From: Archangium violaceum Cb vi76
Lineage (GTDB): Bacteria; Myxococcota; Myxococcia; Myxococcales; Myxococcaceae
Length of the DNA stretch: 64,000 bases
Assembly (NCBI RefSeq): GCF_000733295.1
Contig: NZ_JPMI01000079.1
Coordinates: forward strand, 62,001-126,000
Direction of reading: 5' to 3'
A program made the translations under genes and the position numbers. The notes under the pieces were generated by a model. It saw nothing but the letters and a program-made list of their open reading frames with translations, was not told where the DNA came from and did not search any database. This document shows, piece after piece, positions 16,296-23,107 of this stretch. How positions within the stretch are numbered: position 1 is the first letter of the stretch; each line of letters begins with the position of its first letter.

Positions 16296-17219
16296 ATGAC
16301 AATTCGAATTCTTTCGAAGGTGGCCCTGGGTCTGGGGTTGGTGTGTCTGGCCGCGCCGGCCCTGGCCGCGACCGAGAACGTGCAGTGGACGAACACGGCG
16401 GGTGTTTCCGTCTCGGGGAACAGTTTGACCAGGAACCTTCCCGGGGAGGGCTGGAACGCGGGAGCCAGCTCGACCAGGGCCATTGCCTCGGGGGACGGTT
16501 TCGTGGAGTTCAGGGTGACCGAGACCACGACCGACCGTGTGGGCGGCCTCAGCCGGGATGATGGCAGTCTGTCCTTCGCGGACATCGACTATGGGTTCTA
16601 TCTCAGCCGTTTCGGCACTCTCTCGGCCATCGAAGGTGGAGTGACCCGGCCCATCGGCAGCTACGCGTCCGGAGACATCCTACGCGTCGCCGTCGAGGGC
16701 GGCGTGGTGAGGTACCGCAAGAACGGCGCCCACGTGGAAACCGGCCTGTCGGCACCGATTTTTCCTCTCGTCTTCGACACGGCCCTGTTCCACAACGGCG
16801 CCACCATCACGAATGGCGTGATCTCGGGAGACCTGGTCCCGGCCGTGTTCAATTCACCGGGTGGCTACGCGGTCGGTGGCCTGCCGGTCATCGATGGTCA
16901 GGGCAAATGGGTCGGAGTGCCGCCGATCGGGCCGCAGGGACCGAAGGGGGACAAGGGCGACAAGGGGGACAAGGGCGACAAGGGGGATCCAGGGCCCTCG
17001 GTGCATTCGTTCTCCGCTTGCGGAGATGGCACTGTACCCGATCCGATCCGTCCACCTGGAATCTGCAGAAACTCCTGTGACGGACTCTGCAGGAACAGCT
17101 CGGGTATCCTCGCTACCGTCCCCGGTCTGGGCTGCACCGTCACCTCGGAGACGGGCGCGTGCACCCTTCCGCCCAGTCAGCCGGTAACGTGCCCCATGTG
17201 CTGCGTCTGCAAGCCTTGA
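16296..17219 (+). CDS. Secreted collagen-like protein with Cys-rich tail
   Basis: This encodes 307 residues; AAGGAG lies 8 bases before the ATG, within an AT-rich leader. The signal peptide is MTIRILSKVALGLGLVCLAA, then PALAA. Residues ~28-180 form a SPRY/lectin-like beta-sandwich (VQWTNTAGVSVSGNSLTRNL, GDGFVEFRVTETTT, DIDYGFYLSR, YRKNG). A short collagen stretch follows (GPQGPKGDKGDKGDKGDKGD, then PGPS). The last ~80 residues have ten Cys in pairs (ICRNSCDGLCRNSS, CPMCCVCKP), likely a disulfide knot. It is probably a surface or matrix protein that trimerises through the collagen segment. Confidence 0.78.
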   Translation: MTIRILSKVALGLGLVCLAAPALAATENVQWTNTAGVSVSGNSLTRNLPGEGWNAGASSTRAIASGDGFVEFRVTETTTDRVGGLSRDDGSLSFADIDYGFYLSRFGTLSAIEGGVTRPIGSYASGDILRVAVEGGVVRYRKNGAHVETGLSAPIFPLVFDTALFHNGATITNGVISGDLVPAVFNSPGGYAVGGLPVIDGQGKWVGVPPIGPQGPKGDKGDKGDKGDKGDPGPSVHSFSACGDGTVPDPIRPPGICRNSCDGLCRNSSGILATVPGLGCTVTSETGACTLPPSQPVTCPMCCVCKP

Positions 17220-17242
17220 GGACGGCGGACTCGAGGTTCAGT

Positions 17243-17299
17243 CGTAGTCGACTACGAGTGGAGTCGCACATGCGACTACATCGATCGTAGTCGACTACG
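17243..17299. promoter_or_regulatory. Three adjacent palindromes in the spacer after the collagen-like gene
   Basis: CGTAGTCGACTACG, a perfect 14-base palindrome, occurs at 17243-17256 and again at 17286-17299. Between them AGTCGCA-CA-TGCGACT (17262-17277) forms a third dyad. Centres are 20 and 23 bases apart. The set starts 23 bases after the collagen-like stop and ends 238 bases before the next lipoprotein start. No T run follows, so an operator array is as likely as a terminator. The rest of the 318-base spacer to 17537 shows no gene I can support. Confidence 0.5.
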
Positions 17300-17537
17300 A
17301 GTGCGGGCGGACGATGTACGTCACCTCGGCGGCGGTTGCGGGAGGCTTCCTGTTGTTGCGGTTCTCGCGATTCGAGGGCATCGCCCACCTGGGCCTGCTG
17401 ACCGGGCTGACGGTGTGCGGCCCGTGGGCGCGATGCCCATCCCGCTTCCTGGACGGACGAGGGAGCGGCTCGCCGTGCGTGTCGCTCGGAACAGGCCTCG
17501 CCGGAGGAGTGGCAGGGCTTCTGCACAGACGCGGCGC

Positions 17538-17978
17538 ATGCGTCGAGCGATTGCCTTCCTCCTGTTCGCCCTTCTGGGCTGTGGCTCCTCCGGTCAGCGG
17601 CTCCATGGTGTCTACGCGGTGACGGGCACCGCCTACTTCAGCATCCAGGACATCGGCCACTCCTCCGCCCAGGTCCTGGACACCTTCCGTGTCTCGGAGG
17701 GCACGGCCTCGGAGCTCCTCCTCACCGATGCGGCGGGACGGTGCTCGCTGCTCGCGGACATCGAGGGGGACCGGGCCGTCCTCCGGCCGGGCGCCTCCTG
17801 CACGTACCCCGGTGACAACGGCCTGAGCGTCACGGTGACCCTCACGCGCGGAACGTTCTCGCTCTCGGGCGGGAGTGGCCGGTTCGACATGGCGGGCTCG
17901 GCGACGGCCACGGCGTGGGGAAGGCGGTACCCGGGCTCCTTCTTCCAGAACGCCACGCTCACCCGGGTGGGGGACTAA
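17538..17978 (+). CDS. Small lipoprotein of unknown function
   Basis: This encodes 146 residues from ATG 17538. The lipoprotein signal is MRRAIAFLLFALLGC, with Cys15 in an LLGC lipobox followed by GSSGQ. The mature part is beta-rich with a periodic pattern (GVYAVTGTAYFSIQDIG, TASELLLTDAAGRCSLLADI, VTVTLTRGTFSLSGGSGRFD) and one internal Cys pair, like a small lipocalin-type barrel. The upstream part of the open frame has no credible start. No family is recognised. Confidence 0.65.
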   Translation: MRRAIAFLLFALLGCGSSGQRLHGVYAVTGTAYFSIQDIGHSSAQVLDTFRVSEGTASELLLTDAAGRCSLLADIEGDRAVLRPGASCTYPGDNGLSVTVTLTRGTFSLSGGSGRFDMAGSATATAWGRRYPGSFFQNATLTRVGD

Positions 17979-18031
17979 GCCAGGAGGAGGAAGTCCTGTC
18001 AGGGGGAGAGGCTCCGGCGGCGATGGGGAGC

Positions 18032-18056
18032 AACTGGTCCGACTGTTGGACCATGT
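18032..18056. promoter_or_regulatory. Candidate operator, 25-base dyad copy 1
   Basis: TGGTCCGAC-T-GTTGGACCA is centred on 18044. Over 25 bases it agrees at 20 positions with the dyad at 42536-42560 read on its minus strand. It lies about 100 bases upstream of the squalene-cyclase-fold gene (ATG 18155), a normal place for a regulator site. A shared regulator is inference. Confidence 0.45.
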
Positions 18057-18154
18057 CTCGAGGTGGGGCTCGGTGCTGGCCGATTCCACGGGGAATGTAG
18101 ACCCATTTTCCGCGCCATTCGTTCACAGGCCATTCCCACTCCCCTGGAGGTCCC

Positions 18155-20038
18155 ATGGCCCGCTCGGCCCTGGCCGCGCTTTGCCTGGCGCTGTCCATCC
18201 CCGCGTCCGCTCAGACGCCCAATGCCCCGACGCCCACCGCTCCACCCGTGAAGTGCCAGGTCCAGCCCCAGCAGTCGGCCGCGTCCCGGGGGGACCCGAA
18301 GGTCCGCGAGGCCGCCCACAAGGGGCTCGGCTATCTCTCCCGCTCCAGCGCCGAGTGGACGGCGCGGCACCAGTGCTTCGGCTGCCACGTCCAGGCCGTC
18401 ACCCTCGAGGCCCTCACGGCCGCCAGGAACCACCAGTACGACGTCGCCCCGAAGGACATCGACGCGATGGTCAAGGCCCTCAAGCTCGGCGTCACGGCGG
18501 GCGGCCGGGTGACGGGCGCCGCCTTCGAGGGCTCGGCCTGGGCCCGCTACGACCGGTGGGTGGACGCGAAGTTCACCGATGACCTGCTGCTGTACGCCAA
18601 GGAGCTCGTCTCGCTGCAGGCGAAGAACGGCGGCATCCCGGATGACGACGCCCGCCGGCCGGTGACGGGCGGCACCATGCAGACGACCTTCCAGGCCGCC
18701 CAGACGTGGCGTCAGGCCCATGCGAGGACCGCGGACGCGAAGTGGCTCGCGCCGCTGCGCAAGGCCGAGTCGTTCCTCACCTCCACCTCCGCCCAGTGGC
18801 AGCGCTCGGGCGCCGACGTCTACCTCCAGGACATCAACTTCGCGCTCCTCGGCCTGAATGCCGCGGGCGTGGGCCGCGCCGAGCCCGGCTCGCTCCGGCT
18901 CCAGCGGATGCTCCTCGAGCGGCAGAACCAGGACGGTGGCTGGGGGCTGGTGAAGGGCAAGAGTGACGCGTTCGCCACGGGCCAGACGGTGTATGCCCTC
19001 AAGCTCGCGGGCTACTCGGACTCGGATGCACCCATCTCCCGCGCCATGCGCTACCTGGTGCAGCGCCAGGCCAAGACGGGCGCGTGGACGACGTACAAGA
19101 GCGACCAGGGCGGCGCGGAGAAGGCGGAGACCATGTGGGCCGTGCTCGGGCTCGTCACGGTGGACGTCGCGAGCATCGCCGTGAACGGGCTCGTGGATGG
19201 CCAGCACGTCACCGACTCGATGAACATCCAGGTGGAGGCCACGGACAACCAGGCCGGTGGAATCGCCCGGCTCGAGCTGCTCGTGGACGACCTGCCGGTG
19301 CACACGGCGTGTGGCGGGAAGCTCGCGTATGCGTGGCGCACCGCGGGCCTGAAGGATGGCAAGCACGTGCTGGACGTGGTGGCGACCAACGCGAAGGGGC
19401 AGACGAGCCGCCGGCGTTTCGAGGTGTTCGCGGGTAATGTCTTCATGACCCAGGTGGGCGCGAACTTCGACGAGGCCTCGCAGCGCACGCTCGTCACGTT
19501 CCGCAACATCGCGGACCCGGCCGCCGGTGGCTCCATCGAGCTGGAGGTCTGGGAAGTGGGAGAGGGCAGCGAGGCGAAGCCGAAGGCCAGGGTGTTCTCC
19601 CTGACGAAGAAGGGGGAGATGGGGGCGGTGGAGCTCGCGTGGGACGGCAAGGGCAATGACGGCAAGGTGAAGCCGCGCGGGCGGTACCAGGCCCGGCTCG
19701 CGTACAAGAACGCGGGGGGCAAGGTGCTGCAGACCGAGAGCGCCCTCTTCTTCCACGACAGCGAGACGAAGCAGCGCCAGCGCTACGGGGAGATCGAAGG
19801 ACAGCTCTCCCTCAAGGCGGGCCAGGGCCAGTCGGCGAATACGCTCATGGAGCTCGTGGACGAGCAGGGCCGTGTCGTGCAGTCGACTCGGACCACCGAG
19901 CAGGGCAACTACCGGTTCAAGAACGTGGACAAGGGCAACTACCGCGTCCGCGCCAAGAAGGAGGGGTTCCGCGATCTGGAGCAGCCCGTGGCCGCGGAGC
20001 CGGCCGCCCCCGCCGCGAAGGCGAGCATGACCTGGTGA
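18155..20038 (+). CDS. Secreted squalene-cyclase-fold protein with a c-type heme motif
   Basis: This encodes 627 residues; GGAGG precedes the ATG. The signal peptide is MARSALAALCLALSIPASAQ. RHQCFGCHVQAVTLEAL (near residues 71-87) holds a CxxCH heme-attachment motif. The following ~270 residues form an alpha/alpha barrel of the prenyltransferase/squalene oxidase type: LLYAKELVSLQAKNGGIPD, FLTSTSAQWQRSG, ERQNQDGGWGLVKGKSDAFA (a QW-type motif) and TAWT-like ends. Next come an Ig-like domain (VDVASIAVNGLVDGQHVTDS), a FlgD-like domain (ELAWDGKGNDGKVKPRGRYQ) and a carboxypeptidase regulatory-like end (TTEQGNYRFKNVDKGNYRVR). The catalytic DxDD of true cyclases is not seen, so a binding or redox role seems likelier. 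Confidence 0.8.
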   Translation: MARSALAALCLALSIPASAQTPNAPTPTAPPVKCQVQPQQSAASRGDPKVREAAHKGLGYLSRSSAEWTARHQCFGCHVQAVTLEALTAARNHQYDVAPKDIDAMVKALKLGVTAGGRVTGAAFEGSAWARYDRWVDAKFTDDLLLYAKELVSLQAKNGGIPDDDARRPVTGGTMQTTFQAAQTWRQAHARTADAKWLAPLRKAESFLTSTSAQWQRSGADVYLQDINFALLGLNAAGVGRAEPGSLRLQRMLLERQNQDGGWGLVKGKSDAFATGQTVYALKLAGYSDSDAPISRAMRYLVQRQAKTGAWTTYKSDQGGAEKAETMWAVLGLVTVDVASIAVNGLVDGQHVTDSMNIQVEATDNQAGGIARLELLVDDLPVHTACGGKLAYAWRTAGLKDGKHVLDVVATNAKGQTSRRRFEVFAGNVFMTQVGANFDEASQRTLVTFRNIADPAAGGSIELEVWEVGEGSEAKPKARVFSLTKKGEMGAVELAWDGKGNDGKVKPRGRYQARLAYKNAGGKVLQTESALFFHDSETKQRQRYGEIEGQLSLKAGQGQSANTLMELVDEQGRVVQSTRTTEQGNYRFKNVDKGNYRVRAKKEGFRDLEQPVAAEPAAPAAKASMTW

Positions 20039-20112
20039 GGCCCCCGGGCATCGGGCCCGGGCCATGTGCACATTCCGCGAGCCGGGGCGATCCGGAATCG
20101 AGGAGGTGCCGC

Positions 20113-20466
20113 ATGGAGAACTGGACACTGGGGTATGGCTCGCTGCTGACGACGCTCGGCGTGGGGGGATTCCTCGCGACGGGCAGGCAACACAAGACGG
20201 CGCTCATCCCCGCGGGGTTCGGCTCGGCGGCGCTCGGGCTGGGCGTGCTGTCACGCCGCATGTCCTCCCCACGGTGGGTGCTGGGCGGCCCGGCGCTCGT
20301 CGGGCTGCTCGGTTTCCTGGGGGCCGCGCGAGGACTCCGCCTGCTGCCCGCGTTGCTGCGTGGAGAGAAGCTCGAGCGGCCCGCCGCCGTCATCTCCCAG
20401 TCGGTGATGGCGGGACTGTCGGCGGCATACACGGTGCTCGGCGTGCGGAGCCTGCTGCGCGCGTAG
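20113..20466 (+). CDS. Small integral membrane protein, TMEM14-like
   Basis: This encodes 117 residues. AGGAGG sits 7 bases before ATG 20113, which settles the start against the longer frame. Four hydrophobic helices carry small-residue patterns (LGYGSLLTTLGVGGFLATG, LIPAGFGSAALGLGVLS, WVLGGPALVGLLGFLGAA, SVMAGLSAAYTVLGVRSLL). This recalls the Tmemb_14/UPF0136 family, though the match is loose. It lies 74 bases after the squalene-cyclase-fold gene on the same strand. Confidence 0.65.
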   Translation: MENWTLGYGSLLTTLGVGGFLATGRQHKTALIPAGFGSAALGLGVLSRRMSSPRWVLGGPALVGLLGFLGAARGLRLLPALLRGEKLERPAAVISQSVMAGLSAAYTVLGVRSLLRA

Positions 20467-20495
20467 GCCCGGGCCTCGGAGTCGGTCCCGGGCCT
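20465..20495. terminator. Hairpin between convergent genes
   Basis: AGGCCCGGG and CCCGGGCCT pair perfectly (9 bp) around a 13-base loop. The left arm overlaps the TAG of the membrane-protein gene, and the next gene ends at 20518 on the other strand. There is no T run, so it may act with Rho or as a bidirectional RNA end stabiliser. Confidence 0.5.
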
Positions 20496-20517
20496 GCTTC
20501 ACATCAGGGGCTCGGGA

Positions 20518-22071
20518 CTACTGCGAGGCCAGGGAGCTCCGCGGCGGGAGCACCCACAATTCGCTCCCATGCGTGGCGTCCTCCGCGACGAAGAAGACGG
20601 AGGTGCCCACGCGGGTGAAGCCGCTCGGGTACGAGGAGCCAGGCCCCGCATGGACGTCCTGCAGCATCCGCGTTCCCTGTTGCGTCCCATCACTCACCCA
20701 GAGCTCCAGCCCCGTGCCCTCGCCGATGCCGCTGAACAGGATGCGGTCATCCAGCGTGTAGAGCTGCGTCTCGAACTCGTCGGACATGCTCAGCGGCCGG
20801 TGCAGCAGCTTCGTTCCGGCGCCCGTTCCATCCGTCACCCAGAGCTGCACGTCCCTCGGCGCTGGGCCCGAGGTGGAGATGGCGACTCCGAAGAAGAGCT
20901 TGCTGCCCGCGACGGTGAAGCTCGTGATGTACGGGTCCGCGTCGGGCTGTCCGGCGAAGGGATTGGGCAGCACCGCGATGCGCCGCTTGGACACCACGCC
21001 CGCCTCGTCCACCCGGAACCTGTACAGGTACAGCCGATGGTCTGACAGGTTGGTGAGCGTGAGGTACAGGCAGCGTCCGCCCACCACCCCGAGCAGCCGC
21101 GGATTGTACGTGTCCGGACCCGGAGGAAACGCCTCCACGCGCACCGTGCCACTGCTCGAGCCATCCGTCCTCCACAGCTCGCTCATCCCATCCGAGGTCT
21201 GCGTGAGGAAGAAGACCTCCCGGCCCACGGCGCGCAGGTAGAACGGATTCGAGCTGTCGGCTCCCGGCCGCAGGTCCCGGACGAGCGCCGTGCCGGCCTC
21301 GGTGCCATCCGTCTTCCACAGCTCGGTGCCGTTCACCGGATCCGAGAAGACGAAGAAGAGCGTGCTCCCCACGAGCACCTGCGAGGAGATCAGCGACGAG
21401 TCGGGCCCCATGTCCCGCACCCGCACCGTGCCGGCCTCGGTGCCATCACTCCGCCACAGCTCGGTGCGCCCGGGCGCATCCAACGTCCCGGGGACGAAGC
21501 GGAAGAACAGCAGCGTCTTGCCCAGGGCCGTGAGGTTGTAGGGCAGCGTGTCTCCCGGCCCCGGCGTGAGATCCTTCACGAGCTTCGTGCCCCCGGTGGA
21601 GCCATCGCTGACCCACAGCTCTCCGCCGTGGGCCGCATCACCCGCCACGAAGAAGAGCCGCGTGTCCACGCGCGTCAGCTCCGACACGGGCACCGGGGAG
21701 GTGGAACTCGGCGGCGCGGGGAACTCCTTCACCGGCACGGTGCTCGAGCCGCTCCCATCACTCCTCCACAAGGCCCCACGGCCGTCCTCGAAGTTGGCGG
21801 CGAAGTAGAGCCTTCCGCGGAACTCCACCAGGCTCGACGGGCTCGGGGTGAGCCAGGGCGGCACGTCGCCGGGCGGTGGGAAGATGTCCCGGACGAGGTT
21901 CGCGGTCCCCAGCTCCACCCGGCCCCACTGGGCCTCCGGTGCATCGGCCCCTTCCTCCCCCGGTGAGCGGGCTTGCGGCCGCTCGTCTTCCTGGATGGCT
22001 TCTTCCGGGAGCCCTCCGCCACAACCTATCGCCAGTGAGCAGAGCAGTACCGCGCTACGCCACGCACGCAT
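20518..22071 (-). CDS. ELWxxDGT-repeat lipoprotein
   Basis: This encodes 517 residues from ATG 22071, with GGGAGG 6 bases upstream. The lipoprotein signal is MRAWRSAVLLCSLAIGCGGG (Cys17). After an acidic linker come about eight copies of a 45-60-residue unit ending in ELW-x-x-DGT (GALWRSDGS, GELWVSDGS, TELWRSDGT, TELWKTDGT, SELWRTDGS, VQLWVTDGT, LELWVSDGT, SELWVLPP). They should build a beta-propeller-like surface domain. These repeats are abundant in myxobacterial lipoproteins; their ligands are unknown. Confidence 0.85.
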   Translation of the reverse strand: MRAWRSAVLLCSLAIGCGGGLPEEAIQEDERPQARSPGEEGADAPEAQWGRVELGTANLVRDIFPPPGDVPPWLTPSPSSLVEFRGRLYFAANFEDGRGALWRSDGSGSSTVPVKEFPAPPSSTSPVPVSELTRVDTRLFFVAGDAAHGGELWVSDGSTGGTKLVKDLTPGPGDTLPYNLTALGKTLLFFRFVPGTLDAPGRTELWRSDGTEAGTVRVRDMGPDSSLISSQVLVGSTLFFVFSDPVNGTELWKTDGTEAGTALVRDLRPGADSSNPFYLRAVGREVFFLTQTSDGMSELWRTDGSSSGTVRVEAFPPGPDTYNPRLLGVVGGRCLYLTLTNLSDHRLYLYRFRVDEAGVVSKRRIAVLPNPFAGQPDADPYITSFTVAGSKLFFGVAISTSGPAPRDVQLWVTDGTGAGTKLLHRPLSMSDEFETQLYTLDDRILFSGIGEGTGLELWVSDGTQQGTRMLQDVHAGPGSSYPSGFTRVGTSVFFVAEDATHGSELWVLPPRSSLASQ

Positions 22072-22183
22072 CCCCAACCTCCCATGTCTTCGTTGGTACG
22101 GGAGGGTGGGGAGAGTGAGGCGATTCGTCCAGTGGTGCCCTGGGATGAGCGCATGCCTGCCACCGCTGCGCGTGCGGAGTGCT

Positions 22184-23092
22184 TCACTCCCTGTCGGCCA
22201 CGACGGGGAACTCGAACAAGGACACTGGCACTTCGGGGAGGCCCGCGGGCACCAGGTAGCGGCGATGGAGCTCCACGCGCTCCGGTGAGGCGTCCTGCCG
22301 GAAGCCGTGCCGCGCGAGGAACGGACCGAGCTCCTCGTCCCGGACGATCCACAGGAGCGGTTCGCCCGCGAGCCGGAGTGAGTCCGCGATCAGGTGTCGC
22401 GTGCCCGCACCCATGGTGGGCCGCCCCTGCGTTTCCCAGCGGAAGCAGGTGCACAGCAGCCGGCTTCCGGGTCCGGTGCTCCGGTGCAGCGCCTCGAGGA
22501 AGGCCGAGACGTGGACCTCCTCCAGGTACATCAGCACGGCCTCGGCGATGACGACGCTCGGGACGTCCTTTCGCCACACCCCGGTCTGGGAGAGGCCCTC
22601 CTCCAGGGGCGTGCGGGACAGGTCCACGCCCACCAGGTGCAGGTTCGGCGGCAGCGGTCCCATGCCCTCCAGCGCCTCGCGCTTCATCGCCTGGGAGGCG
22701 GGATGGTCCAGCTCGATGAACGTGACGTCCGGGTACTCGCGGGCCAGCCGCCAGCACAACGTGTCGAGCCCCGCTCCGACGACGAGCACCTGCCGCTTTC
22801 CCTCCGCGAGCGCGGCGCGGGTCTCGTCATCCATGAAGCGCTTGCGCAACCCGATACTCAGCACCTGCCCCGGGGTGGTCGCCTGCTCGATGGAGGTCAT
22901 CATGCGGCTGTACCAGCGCGCGCCGTAGAGCCGGAGCATCCAGGGCTTCAGCAGGCCCGTGTGCAGCATGAGCCGCTCCATGGCCTCGGCGGCCCCCTTC
23001 GGCAACAGCGGGGCGAGCCGGGGCTGGCGGGCGAGCACCGCCATGAAGCGGCCCACCTTCACGGCGGTCCGGCTGGCTCGATGGGTTCGCAT
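22184..23092 (-). CDS. LCM-family class I SAM-dependent methyltransferase
   Basis: This encodes 302 residues; AGGAG lies 8 bases before the ATG. The SAM-binding motif is VLVVGAGLDTLCWRLAREYP, followed by VTFIELDHPASQAMKREAL, typical of the leucine carboxyl methyltransferase-like/PPM1 family (PF04072). VVIAEAVLMYLEEVHVSAFL and SRLLCTCFRWE follow in order. The acceptor is probably a small acid or hydroxyl substrate. It starts 15 bases after the transglutaminase-protein stop, so the two are probably co-transcribed. Confidence 0.85.
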   Translation of the reverse strand: MRTHRASRTAVKVGRFMAVLARQPRLAPLLPKGAAEAMERLMLHTGLLKPWMLRLYGARWYSRMMTSIEQATTPGQVLSIGLRKRFMDDETRAALAEGKRQVLVVGAGLDTLCWRLAREYPDVTFIELDHPASQAMKREALEGMGPLPPNLHLVGVDLSRTPLEEGLSQTGVWRKDVPSVVIAEAVLMYLEEVHVSAFLEALHRSTGPGSRLLCTCFRWETQGRPTMGAGTRHLIADSLRLAGEPLLWIVRDEELGPFLARHGFRQDASPERVELHRRYLVPAGLPEVPVSLFEFPVVADRE

Positions 23093-23107
23093 GGGTGGAG
23101 CTCCTGT

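Noticed and set aside
16936-16990. Possible CRISPR-like or satellite repeat
   Set aside because: The short tandem GGGGACAAGGGC units are in frame and encode collagen-type GDK triplets inside a good gene; there are no spacers.
17999-20128. A 709-codon minus-strand frame opposite the squalene-cyclase-fold gene
   Set aside because: The plus strand has a signal peptide, CxxCH and domain motifs, while the minus frame is low-complexity.
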